Source: Streptomyces zagrosensis (lineage in GTDB: Bacteria; Actinomycetota; Actinomycetes; Streptomycetales; Streptomycetaceae). Taken from it: DNA of 64,000 nucleotides. The notes below the pieces were generated by a model. That model had not been told where the DNA came from and made no database searches. It saw only the letters and a list, made by a program, of their open reading frames with translations. The stretch lies in NCBI RefSeq assembly GCF_014203645.1, contig NZ_JACHJL010000027.1:1-64000 (forward strand), in the 5' to 3' direction. Positions 25,691-33,707 of this stretch are shown in pieces (positions within the stretch are counted from its first letter, which is position 1; each line of letters opens with the position of its first letter). Position numbers and translations under genes: made by a program.

Positions 25691-27211
25691 TCAGCAGGCG
25701 CCGAGGTCCTGCCAGACGCCCCACTGGCCGGTGGTGCCAGGCTCTTCGGCCGTCGTCCACCACTTGGCCTTCCAGTTGTGGCCCTTGTGCGAGACCTGCT
25801 GGCCACCGGTGTAGACCGTACTGGCGGCCCAGGGAGCGGCCGTGCACTCGTTGCCGCCCCCGCCGGTGACGGTCAGGGTGTACGTCGCCGTGTGGTTCAG
25901 GTCGCCGCTCGTACCGGTGACGCTGACGGTGTAGGTGCCTGAGTGAATCTCAGGAGCCGCGGACAGGGTCAGCGTCGAGGAGCCGCCCGCCGTTACGGAG
26001 CTGGGGCTGAGCGTGGCGGCGATGCCCTTGGGTGCCGTGGCGGCGAGGTCGATCTTCTGGGCCTCACCCGTTGTTACCGCGGTCTTCACCGTGGTGGTGG
26101 CCGTGCCACCGGCGGCTACCGAGCCGGAGGCGGGTGTGGCCGTCACTGAGAAGTCGTTGGTCGGAGGCTTGGAGCCGCTGGTGAACGGCGCGAAGATGCG
26201 GCTGAAGTCCCATTTGTTCTGCTCGATGCCGGAGCAGTTGTCCCTGGCTCCGCCGCCGGGGCAACTGCCGTTGTCCCGCTGGAGAGCCCACATCGAGAGC
26301 GTGTTGATGCCCTTGGAGACCGCCCAGTTGTAGACCTGGGTGGCGTTGGCCAGGGTAAAGGTCTCGGCCGGACCGAAGTCGTCCACGCCCGGCATCTCGG
26401 TGACACCGATCATGGCCCACAACTGTGTCGCGGACTTGTCCGGGTAGAGCCGGGCGAGTTGGTTGTGCAATCCCTGGGCCGCGGTTTCGGTGTCCTTGGC
26501 CATGTCGTGCGGGAGGTTGTCGTAGTAGTCGAACGTCATGATGTTCGCGACGTCCACCCGGGTCCCGTTGCTCACCGCGTTCCGCAGCACGGCTAGGCCG
26601 CTGTCGGCCAGACCCTGCGGTGTGGTCGGCAGCGTGTACGAGATCTCCAGTTGGCGCCCGTTCTGCGCGGCCCAGTCCTGGACCTTCTTGATGGCCTTGT
26701 TCCGCCGGTCGATGCCGGCGGTGTTGTTCAGCGCGTCAACCTCGATGTCCATGTCGAGCCGCGAGATGTCGTAGGTGGTGATCACCTTCTGGTACGCGGC
26801 GGCGACCTGGTTGACGTCCGTACAACTGTCGGCGATCTCGGTGCCGGTGGTGTCCGCGGTATAGCCGCCGAACGAGGGGATGACGTCGCCACCCCTGGCC
26901 TGGATGGTCTTGATGTCGTCACCGAAGGTGGCCTGGGAGATCGGCATGCTCGTGCTGCCGTTCCAGTACGGCGTGCAGGAGCCCTTCTTCTCTGTCTGGA
27001 TGAACGCCATCGTCAGGTGCTTTACGCCGGCCTCGTTGGCCATGGCGGCGGGGCTCTCGCCGGTCCAAGCCTCGAAGTAGGGGGCGAAGACGCGGGGTGG
27101 CAGGGGAGTTGCCGCCTGGGCGGTGCCGCCGCTGATCGCGGTCAGGCCCGCAGCGACCACGGCGGTGACGGCCGTGGCCAGGGCGGCGCTGAGCGAGCGC
27201 TTACGTCTCAT
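25691..27211 (-). CDS. Secreted GH18 chitinase with Ig-like linker and CBM5/12 chitin-binding domain
   Basis: A 506-residue endo-acting chitinase type. Order: signal peptide (ending GTAQAAT), GH18 barrel (about 35-330) with catalytic stretch SRLDMDIEVD (D-x-D-x-E; the Glu is the acid), IMTFDYYD and SMWALQRDNG, then an Ig-like module (about 345-440, NDFSVTATP to TYTLTVTG), then a C-terminal CBM5/12 with WKAKWWTTAEEPG. It hydrolyses chitin outside the cell to chitooligosaccharides. The ATG at 27211 is preferred because an upstream GTG would lie before the predicted transcription start. Two DasR-like sites overlap the promoter, matching GlcNAc-responsive control known for streptomycete chi genes. 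Confidence 0.94.
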   Translation of the reverse strand: MRRKRSLSAALATAVTAVVAAGLTAISGGTAQAATPLPPRVFAPYFEAWTGESPAAMANEAGVKHLTMAFIQTEKKGSCTPYWNGSTSMPISQATFGDDIKTIQARGGDVIPSFGGYTADTTGTEIADSCTDVNQVAAAYQKVITTYDISRLDMDIEVDALNNTAGIDRRNKAIKKVQDWAAQNGRQLEISYTLPTTPQGLADSGLAVLRNAVSNGTRVDVANIMTFDYYDNLPHDMAKDTETAAQGLHNQLARLYPDKSATQLWAMIGVTEMPGVDDFGPAETFTLANATQVYNWAVSKGINTLSMWALQRDNGSCPGGGARDNCSGIEQNKWDFSRIFAPFTSGSKPPTNDFSVTATPASGSVAAGGTATTTVKTAVTTGEAQKIDLAATAPKGIAATLSPSSVTAGGSSTLTLSAAPEIHSGTYTVSVTGTSGDLNHTATYTLTVTGGGGNECTAAPWAASTVYTGGQQVSHKGHNWKAKWWTTAEEPGTTGQWGVWQDLGAC

Positions 27212-27274
27212 GTCTGTCCAAGCTGGTGAGGTGGGGACCGCCGATTCCCGGGTGCGCAGCGGTATGCACACTGG

Positions 27275-27330
27275 AATATCCTCGCGGTCAGATACATGTC
27301 AATGGTCTGAACCAAGGTAGGACTAGACCA
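27275..27330 (-). promoter_or_regulatory. Chitinase promoter with two DasR-like operators
   Basis: On the minus strand TTGACA (27302-27297) and GATATT (27280-27275) are 16 bases apart, a good vegetative promoter. Directly upstream, TGGTTCAGACCA (27314-27303) and TGGTCTAGTCCT (27330-27319) each match the DasR core TGGTCTAGACCA at 10 of 12 bases and form a direct repeat with a 16-base period. This arrangement is the known architecture of Streptomyces chitinase promoters. Confidence 0.72.
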
Positions 27331-27584
27331 ATTGGCTTCCGGTCCACCCCGACCTGCCTGATGCCTGTCTGTTAATCCGGGGCCATCGCTTGAATGTGCC
27401 CGGAGTGACGGGGGTGGCAGGGGAGGGCCACGCGGCCAAGGGCCGCGGGCCCGGCGGGGTACCAGAGGGGGAAGGATCTCCGGTGACGTAACGCCGCGTT
27501 GGTCGTGCTCAGATGCCGACCGCACGCCTTGACCACGGGCAGGCGGTCTTGCCCAAGAACGGTGCACTCACGACCATCCTTGGC

Positions 27585-28349
27585 ATGGCCAATGTCTACG
27601 AGGACCCGCGGCTGGCGGGCGTTTACCAGCGCGGCAATGAGATGCCCGAGGCGTCACTGCGGGACTGGACGCACCTGATCGGCTCCTTCACGGAGCATCC
27701 AACACCTGCCGTGGTGGAGATCGGGGCGGGGACGGGCATGTTCTGCTCGGCCATGGCCCGTTGGCTGAACCCATCGGCGGTCGTCGGTATCGACGCGTCC
27801 GTGCCCATGCTCATCCAAGCTCACCGCTTCAACTCGCATCCGGTAGTCCAGTACGCGGTAGGCACCGCTGAAGCCGTGCCTACCGGCTCCCACCTCTTTG
27901 ATCTGGCCCTGCTGTCCCGTGTGATCCACCACCTGCCCGACCGGGCCCGGGTTGCAGGCGAGTTGGGCCGCATCCTTCGGCCCGGTGGGGTAGTGGTCAT
28001 TCGGACAACGTTTCGGGAGCGGTTGGACGCACTGGTCTACGACTACTGGCCGCAGCTGCGCGCGCTGGATGAGCAGCGGTTCCCCGCCGAGTCCGAGGTG
28101 CTTGACGACTTCGCCGCAGCCGGTTTCACGGTCCGTACGGTGACGTCCTTCGCTCGGCCGGTCACCGCTAGCCTGCGGGACTACCACGCCCGTATGACAT
28201 CCCAGCCCCAGTCGAAGTTCACCCAACTCACCGCCGGGGAGTTCCAGGACGGGCTACGGCGGCTGGAGATCGACGCCCAAGACGAGTCGCTGACGCGGCC
28301 GGTCGCCGTGGTGGAACGCCATGACGTAGCGGCGCTGTCCCGGGCGTGA
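27585..28349 (+). CDS. Class I SAM-dependent methyltransferase
   Basis: About 254 residues from the ATG at 27585 (MANVYEDPRLAGVYQRGN); the frame is open from an ATG at 27513, and no strong ribosome site decides between them. Motif I is VVEIGAGTGMF, the acidic contact is VVGIDASVPM, LLSRVIHHL is motif II, and LRPGGVVVIRTTF is motif III. The C-terminal third probably forms the substrate cap. It is divergent from the chitinase and alone on its strand, so no pathway can be assigned. Confidence 0.82.
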   Translation: MANVYEDPRLAGVYQRGNEMPEASLRDWTHLIGSFTEHPTPAVVEIGAGTGMFCSAMARWLNPSAVVGIDASVPMLIQAHRFNSHPVVQYAVGTAEAVPTGSHLFDLALLSRVIHHLPDRARVAGELGRILRPGGVVVIRTTFRERLDALVYDYWPQLRALDEQRFPAESEVLDDFAAAGFTVRTVTSFARPVTASLRDYHARMTSQPQSKFTQLTAGEFQDGLRRLEIDAQDESLTRPVAVVERHDVAALSRA

Positions 28350-28697
28350 GCGGGGTCGAGCGGCTGGTGCTTCTTCGGCGCGCCCACCGGCACCCGGCGT
28401 GGCGGCTGAAGGTCAGTGTGACGGCCCGGATCGGCTTGCCAAGGGCCGGTAGGGCGTTGCCGGTCGGCGCTGTCCACGGCGTGCACGGCCTCGGGTGGGC
28501 GGCGGCCAGGCACCTGCGAAAGTCATGCGTCGAGGGACGGTTGGTGATCGCTGTCTAGAAAAAAGTAGTTCATGGCCTAAAGCGGACCCATCCGTTGGCG
28601 ACCGTTTTTTGTCACCTCAAGTACGGATAGGCGTCACATCGCCGATACCGCTGCCTGGGCGAAACGCCGGGGCAACACACGGAGGAGACGAACGACC
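28350..28697. other. Intergenic region before the DUF4232 gene
   Basis: About 350 bases. An A-rich run (TAGAAAAAAGTAG near 28556) stands out from the GC-rich background and may mark the promoter of the downstream secreted protein. No gene is supported; a GTGA-overlapping frame after the methyltransferase has no recognisable features. Confidence 0.4.
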
Positions 28698-29330
28698 ATG
28701 CGAAGCACCAGCACCACGAGCACCATCATGACCCGGGCCACTGCCGCGCCGCGTTCCACGCCGGCCACCCGTACCACTGCCGGGGTCGCCGTCATGGCCG
28801 CGGCGCTGCTGGCCGCCGGTCTGTCGGCGAGCAGCGCGAGCGCCACCGGCAGCGCGGCGGGCGATCACGCACGCAAGGCGTCGGCGGCGGCCGTCCCCAC
28901 ATGCAAGCTCGGCGGACTCAAGGTGACGCTGGACGACGGCGGCGTCGATCCCGGTGTTCGAAACGGCATGAGCCATGCGGGAATCTACCTCCGCTTCAAG
29001 AACACCACCGACCACACCTGCTTACTGCGTGGCTACCCGGGCCTGGGCCTGGAGCGCACGGACCACAAGGCGCTTGCCACCAAGGCCGAGTGGGGCTCGA
29101 CCTGGTACGCCAAGGACCCGGGGAAGACCAATGTACGAGTAGAGTCCGGCGACTCGGCCTGGGCCGACCTGGCCTGGACGCAGTCGGGCACGGACGCGGT
29201 GCAGGCCGGATATCTGAAGGTCACGCCGCCTGCCGAAACCAAGTCCGCCACGCTGCGCTTCGACCGGCTCGTGGACTGGGGGCGCCTTCAGGTGACGTCA
29301 CTGGCGGACCAGCCGCCGAAGATCGGCTGA
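28698..29330 (+). CDS. Secreted DUF4232 protein
   Basis: A 210-residue exported protein. A Thr/Ser-rich basic lead, an Ala-rich signal core (AVMAAALLAAGLSASSASA) and then the DUF4232 domain: LRFKNTTDHTCLLRGYPGLGL, then STWYAKDPGKTNVRVESGDSAWADLAW. Two Cys (VPTCKLGG and HTCLLRG) probably form a disulfide. The fold is an Ig-like sandwich found on many streptomycete surface or secreted proteins; the ligand is unknown. GGAGG stands 11 bases before the ATG. It converges with the LPMO gene. Confidence 0.88.
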   Translation: MRSTSTTSTIMTRATAAPRSTPATRTTAGVAVMAAALLAAGLSASSASATGSAAGDHARKASAAAVPTCKLGGLKVTLDDGGVDPGVRNGMSHAGIYLRFKNTTDHTCLLRGYPGLGLERTDHKALATKAEWGSTWYAKDPGKTNVRVESGDSAWADLAWTQSGTDAVQAGYLKVTPPAETKSATLRFDRLVDWGRLQVTSLADQPPKIG

Positions 29331-29331
29331 C

Positions 29332-29363
29332 GCCCCGGCAGGCGATGGGAACCCCGCCGGGGC
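29332..29363. terminator. Possible weak hairpin terminator
   Basis: Eight-base perfect arms (29332-29339 and 29356-29363) with a 16-base loop directly after the DUF4232 stop. Confidence 0.4.
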
Positions 29364-29451
29364 CAGGCGTGCGCGGCCGTAGCCGAAAGGCTTCAGGCCA
29401 GCCCCGGAGCGGAGTCTCCCGACCCCGGCCCGGACCCGATTGTGGTTCCGA

Positions 29452-29967
29452 TCAACCGATGTTGACGTCCACGCAGGCGTAGAAGGCGTTGGAGGTGTCG
29501 GCTATGTTCCACACCGCCAGCACCTTCTGCTTGCCGGACAGGTTGCCGAAGTCAACCTGATGGGTGACGGTCGAGCCGGGCTGGGCTCCGCCGTCGTCGA
29601 ACTCCGCGATCTTCGATCCGCCGACGAAGTATTGCCAGGTGCTGGTGGAGTGCCGCGCAGTCAGCCGCCAGTTGAAGCTGGTGATCCGGTTGACGGGGGT
29701 TGCCTTCCAGCCCTTGCTGTCGTCGTCGAGGTTTGCGAAGGCGGCGTTGCCGCCACTGCAACTGCTCAGCCCCTTGGGGCCTTCGACGCTCTGCGGCTCG
29801 TGCTTGATGGGGCCGCAAGGTACCGTGCCGTCAGCACACTGCGCTTGCCGGCTCGGGGGCGAGGAGATGTAGCCGTGGGCACTGGCCGTGTTGGCGGGCA
29901 GGCTGATGGCGATGAGTGGGGCAATGACTGCCCCCATGGTGATGGCCAGCTTCTTCTTGCTGTTCAT
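29452..29967 (-). CDS. AA10 lytic polysaccharide monooxygenase (chitin-active, CHB type)
   Basis: A 171-residue precursor. Signal peptide residues 1-30 end TASA, leaving His as mature residue 1 (HGYISSPPSRQ), the copper-brace His; the second brace His lies in LTARHSTSTWQYF. Four Cys (QCADG, PCGPIK, SSCSGG, YACVD) fit two disulfides. The mature enzyme (141 residues) is a compact single-domain AA10 that oxidatively cleaves crystalline chitin, helping the chitinase encoded 2 kb away. AGGAGCT precedes the ATG. A near-perfect DasR site overlaps its promoter, so both genes are probably induced together by chitin degradation products. Confidence 0.95.
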   Translation of the reverse strand: MNSKKKLAITMGAVIAPLIAISLPANTASAHGYISSPPSRQAQCADGTVPCGPIKHEPQSVEGPKGLSSCSGGNAAFANLDDDSKGWKATPVNRITSFNWRLTARHSTSTWQYFVGGSKIAEFDDGGAQPGSTVTHQVDFGNLSGKQKVLAVWNIADTSNAFYACVDVNIG

Positions 29968-30109
29968 GGCAGCTCCTTCAGTGGGGGGCCTGCCGTGGGG
30001 GCAGGTGATGGCAGCAGGGCAACATGCGGCTGAGGCGGCTGACGCGTCGGCCGGAGGTGGGGATTCCGGCCCGTCAGCGGCCGTTCGGGAGGGGCCCGCG
30101 CCGACTGCT

Positions 30110-30145
30110 TGGCCTAGACCATACTGCTTGACGAGACATGGTCAA
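30110..30145 (-). promoter_or_regulatory. LPMO promoter overlapped by a DasR-like operator
   Basis: On the minus strand TTGACC (30145-30140) and TATGGT (30123-30118) are 16 bases apart, about 150 bases before the LPMO start. TGGTCTAGGCCA (30121-30110) overlaps the -10 region and matches the palindromic DasR core TGGTCTAGACCA at 11 of 12 bases, a classic repressor position. Confidence 0.72.
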
Positions 30146-30518
30146 CAGTTTTGTTCGATCCGAACTTCCTCGCGGCCTGCGGTCTCCTTCGGATGCGCTC
30201 GCCCCATGGCGTGCGGCAGCGACCTGACGCTTTGAGCCGGGGCCCCCTCCCCGCGGCAGGGCAAGGTCGTCAGGGCAAGGCGATGCCAGCCGGCCGGCGT
30301 TGCAGCGCTGCTTCACTCGTATGCACCTGAGCGGCCGGTCCGCGGGTCTGCCGCCGGGCCGGGTACCACACCTGCACACACCTGCATGGCCGTTTGTTAG
30401 CCGGCGGCGTCCGCGGGTACCCGCGCGCCACGGCTCGGCTCGCGGCCGTCATCGGTGTGCGGCCAAGGCCGGCTCGCGCCGACGCGTCAACCGGGTACGG
30501 CCACACCGGAGGTTTGCG
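30146..30518. other. Intergenic region without recognised gene
   Basis: About 370 bases between the LPMO promoter and a small plus-strand gene. A short direct repeat (ACACCTGCA twice, around 30367-30386) was seen; no coding frame with a ribosome site or domain. Confidence 0.4.
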
Positions 30519-30692
30519 ATGAGTGAGATGAACGAGCAGACACCCTCCCAGGCCGAGGGCGAGCGAGACGATGACATCGAACGTGAAGTGACGCGGGGCC
30601 TCTCCGCCGACCGACCCGGTCGCGCGACGCCCCGAACGACTCCTTCGCAAGCTGAGGGCGATCGCGGAGACGAGCGGGACGAGTCAGGTTGA
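30519..30692 (+). CDS. Small hydrophilic protein with a TPSQAEG repeat
   Basis: ATG at 30519 has GGAGG seven bases upstream and opens a 57-codon frame. The product is highly charged, without hydrophobic core (probably disordered), and carries TPSQAEGERDD near the start and TPSQAEGDRGD near the end. The two copies use different synonymous codons (CCC/CCT, TCC/TCG, CAG/CAA, GCC/GCT), so the repeat is kept at protein level, which supports real coding. Function unknown. Its 3' end overlaps, in another frame, the possible beginning of the FAD-oxidase remnant. Confidence 0.55.
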   Translation: MSEMNEQTPSQAEGERDDDIEREVTRGLSADRPGRATPRTTPSQAEGDRGDERDESG

Positions 30693-31126
30693 CGGTGCCC
30701 AGGCCGACCGATTAGCCCTGTCCACGTACTCGACGGATGGCTCCAACTACCGGCAGATCCCCAACGCCGTGGTCATCCCGCGCACGGCGGAGGTGGCGCA
30801 GGAGACCGTGGCGGTGTGCCGGGAAACTGGGGGCGCCGTTGCTGTCGCGTGGTGGCGGCACGAGCCTGCCCCGGCGAGTGCTGCAACGCCGCCGTCGTGA
30901 TGGACTGGAGCAAGCACTGCAACCGGCTGCTCTCGGTGGATGCCCGAAATCGGCGCTGCCCCGTTGAGCCGGGCGCGGAGGGGGTGTCGCTCTCATGCGG
31001 GCGTTCGTCGAGCGAGCTGCCGACCTGGTCGTGGCGCATGGGGGATCGCTGTCGGGCGAGCACGGCGATGGCCAGGGCCGCGGCGAGTTGCTGACGAAGA
31101 TGTTCGGGCCCGAGCTGGTCCAGGCA
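30634..31126 (+). pseudogene. FAD-linked oxidase (GlcD type) pseudogene with frameshifts and a large internal deletion
   Basis: Pieces of an FAD-binding oxidoreductase appear in order but in different frames. LALSTYSTDGSNYRQIPNAV (from about 30709) and VIPRTAEVAQETVAVCRETG are the N-terminal FAD domain; APLLSRGGGTSL is one frame over; CNAAVVMDWSKHCNRLLSVD is in a third. AFVERAADLVVAHGGSLSG, GEHGDGQGRGELL and FGPELVQA (30995-31126) belong to the C-terminal domain. The FAD-binding core between them, several hundred residues, is gone and the normal C-terminal end is absent. No start codon serves the first piece. Family assignment is clear; the gene is dead. Confidence 0.75.
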
Positions 31127-31611
31127 CCGCCCGGGCCGCGCGCCCTGCTCCCGCTGGCCATCCCCGGCGCCGCCATCGCGGCACTCGTACTGCGGGCGTA
31201 CTGCGGGCCCGCACGCGGCATCCCCGCCGTACACGCCCGCGAGGCCCCCGCCACCGCTGAGCGCGGACCAGCGGCCACGGGCGTGCGCGGGCCAGCGCCC
31301 CGCGCTGCCCGCCGAGCCCACCCCGAGACAGGGCGCTGGACCCGGCGGCGGTCCACGTCACAGGCCAAGCCTGACCTTCGTACGCCCCGCACCGTTCCCC
31401 TGACTGGTGCTCTGCATCTCATCCGAAAGTGTGATCATCGCGGGCGTGCTGCGACCGCTGCCGCCAGCAGCTTCGTACGGTGCTGTCATCGGCTACCCAC
31501 GGTGGGAGTGGACGCTCCGTCACGACCCGGGTCCCGAGGGGCCGCCTCCGGCGTCGGGCGACGGTGGCTCCCAGGCGGCGATCGGCATCGCATGCAGCGA
31601 AGGAGAGTGGC
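31127..31611. other. Non-coding stretch upstream of the ebo-type cluster
   Basis: About 485 bases after the pseudogene. The open frame continuing from the remnant loses all similarity at once. No promoter motif was convincing, although the promoter of the cluster at 31612 should lie here. Confidence 0.4.
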
Positions 31612-32796
31612 GTGACTCAGACGGGTAGCCGAGTCGGCGTATGGCTGATCGGCGCGCGGGGCGCGGTGGCCACCACGGCGGTGGTCGGCGCGTCGGCGAT
31701 GTGCGCGGGGCTGGCCGAGCCGACGGGGTGCGTCACCGCACGCGCAGAGTTTCCGGACGAGCACCTGCCGCCGCTGAACACCCTGGTGTTCGGCGGACAC
31801 GACCTGCCTGGCCCCGCGCTGATCGAGCGTGCGCAAGCACTGGTGCGCGACCGGGCACTGCCGGCCCAACTGCTGGAGCCGTGCGAAAAGGACCTGACCG
31901 CCGCCGAACAGGAGATCCGCGAGGGCTACGCCGGCCCCATGGGCGGCCCCCGGTTCACCGCGGGCACCTCCCAGGCCGAAGTGGCGGGCGCACTGGCGGC
32001 CGACATCGACGACTTCCGGCGCCGGCTCGGCCTGGCGAGGGTCGTGGTGGTCCACGTCGCTTCCACCGAGCCGCCCGTGCCTCCCCGGGCCGAGCACAAC
32101 GACCTTGAGGCCCTGGAACGCGCCCTGCCATCGGTGACCGACCTGCTGCCACCCAGCTCCCTGTACGCGTACGCCGCCCTCATGGCCGGATGTCCTTACA
32201 TCGACTTCACACCCTCGCCCGGTGCCCGGCTGCCCGCGCTCACCGCGCTGGCCCGCCGGCGCGAACTGCCCCTTGCGGGCAGCGACGCCAAGACGGGCGA
32301 GACACTGCTACAGACGGCCCTGGCGCCGATGTTCGCCGCCCGCAATCTACGGGTGCGCGCCTGGTCGGGTACGAACTTGCTGGGCGGCGGCGACGGCGCG
32401 ACGCTGGCGGCACCGGGACCGGCGGCCAGCAAGACGTTGTCCAAGCGTCGCACCCTTCAGCAAATGGTGGGCGACGACATCGAGGGCACCGTGCGGATCG
32501 ACTGCGTCCCCGCCCTGGGTACGTGGAAGACCGCATGGGACCACGTGGCGTTTGACGGCTTCCTCGGCGTACGGATGAGCATGCAGTTCACATGGCAGGG
32601 CTGTGACTGCGCGCTGGCCGCGCCCCTGGTCCTCGACCTCGCCCGGCTGACGGCCGCCGCACACGCCGCGGGCCTGGCCGGACCGCTGGCGCCGCTCGCC
32701 TTCTTCTTCAAGGACCCCGTGGACCGGCCGCCGGCCGACCTCGCCGACCAGTACCGGGACCTGCGGGCCTTCGCCACGGCGCTGCACGCGCGGTGA
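31612..32796 (+). CDS. Inositol-3-phosphate-synthase-family protein (first gene of ebo-type cluster)
   Basis: A 394-residue member of the myo-inositol-1-phosphate synthase family (NAD-dependent sugar-phosphate cyclase). The Rossmann start is VGVWLIGARGAVATTAVVGA; the domain core has VVVVHVASTEPPV, YIDFTPSPGA, LPLAGSDAKTGETLLQTALAPMF and AWSGTNLLGGGDG, all typical. GTG at 31612 with AAGGAG seven bases upstream. It leads a tightly packed series with UbiA, isomerase, EboA, EboB and EboE genes. Canonical ebo clusters have EboD, a 3-dehydroquinate-synthase-like cyclase, so this different NAD-dependent cyclase may fill that slot; that is inference. Cyclised substrate unknown. Confidence 0.88.
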   Translation: MTQTGSRVGVWLIGARGAVATTAVVGASAMCAGLAEPTGCVTARAEFPDEHLPPLNTLVFGGHDLPGPALIERAQALVRDRALPAQLLEPCEKDLTAAEQEIREGYAGPMGGPRFTAGTSQAEVAGALAADIDDFRRRLGLARVVVVHVASTEPPVPPRAEHNDLEALERALPSVTDLLPPSSLYAYAALMAGCPYIDFTPSPGARLPALTALARRRELPLAGSDAKTGETLLQTALAPMFAARNLRVRAWSGTNLLGGGDGATLAAPGPAASKTLSKRRTLQQMVGDDIEGTVRIDCVPALGTWKTAWDHVAFDGFLGVRMSMQFTWQGCDCALAAPLVLDLARLTAAAHAAGLAGPLAPLAFFFKDPVDRPPADLADQYRDLRAFATALHAR

Positions 32797-33707
32797 GCGC
32801 CGTGGCGAAGCAGCCGACGAGTGCGCGCCCCTGCTGGCTGCCGACCGCCGGGGCGGTCGCCCAACTGGTTCGCGCCCCGGCCGCGCTCACCACTCCCGGC
32901 GACACCCTGGCCGGCGCCGCTGCTGCCGGTCGGGCCTGTACCAGCAAAACACCGCTGCTGTGCTTGTCCTCGGCCTGCCTGTACTGGGCCGGCATGGCGC
33001 TCAACGATTACGCGGACCGCGAGGCGGATGCCGCCGAGCGCCCAGAGCGCCCCATTCCGTCCGGTCGGATCAAACCCGCCTTCGCCCTGGCGTTGGCCAC
33101 CACACTGACGGCGACCGGACTGGCATTGGCCCAAGCCGGCGGCGGCGCCCGGGCCGTAGCGGTCGCCGCACCGCTCGCCGGCACGGTGTGGGTCTACGAC
33201 CTGGCCACCAAGTCCCACCCGCTGGCCGGGCCACTCACCATGGCCGCCGCCCGGGCCCTGGACGTCCTGCTGGGCGCGGGCTACGGGCGGCTGCGTACCG
33301 CTGCGCCCGCCGCCGCTCTCCTTGGCGCCCACACCCTTGTCGTCTGTGCCCTCAGCCGGCACGAGGTGCACGGCATGGCGAGCCCGCCGCTGGCCACCGT
33401 GGTGTGCACCGGCGCCGTGGCGGCCCTGGCCGGCCGACCGAGCGGGGCAGGGCCGGGCGGCGACGGGCATCGGACGCTGGGGCTGGCCGCGCTGGCCGTG
33501 TACGCGGCTGGGTTCGCCGGAGCGCAGGCCATCGTGGTCCGGCGGGACCCACGCAGTGTGCGCCGCGCCGTCACGGCCGGCATCCTGGGCACCCTTCCGC
33601 TGCAAGCCGCGTGTTCGGCCCGGGCCGGCCGGGCGCCCGCAGCGGCGGCGCTGCTGGCCGCGGTGCCACTGGTGTGGGCCCTGTCCCGGCAGGTGTCGCC
33701 GACATGA
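32793..33707 (+). CDS. eboC: UbiA-like prenyltransferase, EboC
   Basis: A 304-residue integral membrane protein of the UbiA superfamily. The first Asp-rich motif is NDYADREADAAERP (N-D-x-x-D-x-x-x-D), followed by RPIPSGRI; the second, YDLATKSHPLAG, is reduced. Eight or so hydrophobic segments follow in the usual order. UbiA enzymes transfer an isoprenoid chain to an aromatic or other acceptor at the membrane; the EboC acceptor has not been established. GTG at 32793 overlaps the previous stop (GTGA), and its own stop overlaps the next ATG. The middle of the protein is Ala/Gly-rich. Confidence 0.85.
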   Translation: MSAVAKQPTSARPCWLPTAGAVAQLVRAPAALTTPGDTLAGAAAAGRACTSKTPLLCLSSACLYWAGMALNDYADREADAAERPERPIPSGRIKPAFALALATTLTATGLALAQAGGGARAVAVAAPLAGTVWVYDLATKSHPLAGPLTMAAARALDVLLGAGYGRLRTAAPAAALLGAHTLVVCALSRHEVHGMASPPLATVVCTGAVAALAGRPSGAGPGGDGHRTLGLAALAVYAAGFAGAQAIVVRRDPRSVRRAVTAGILGTLPLQAACSARAGRAPAAAALLAAVPLVWALSRQVSPT

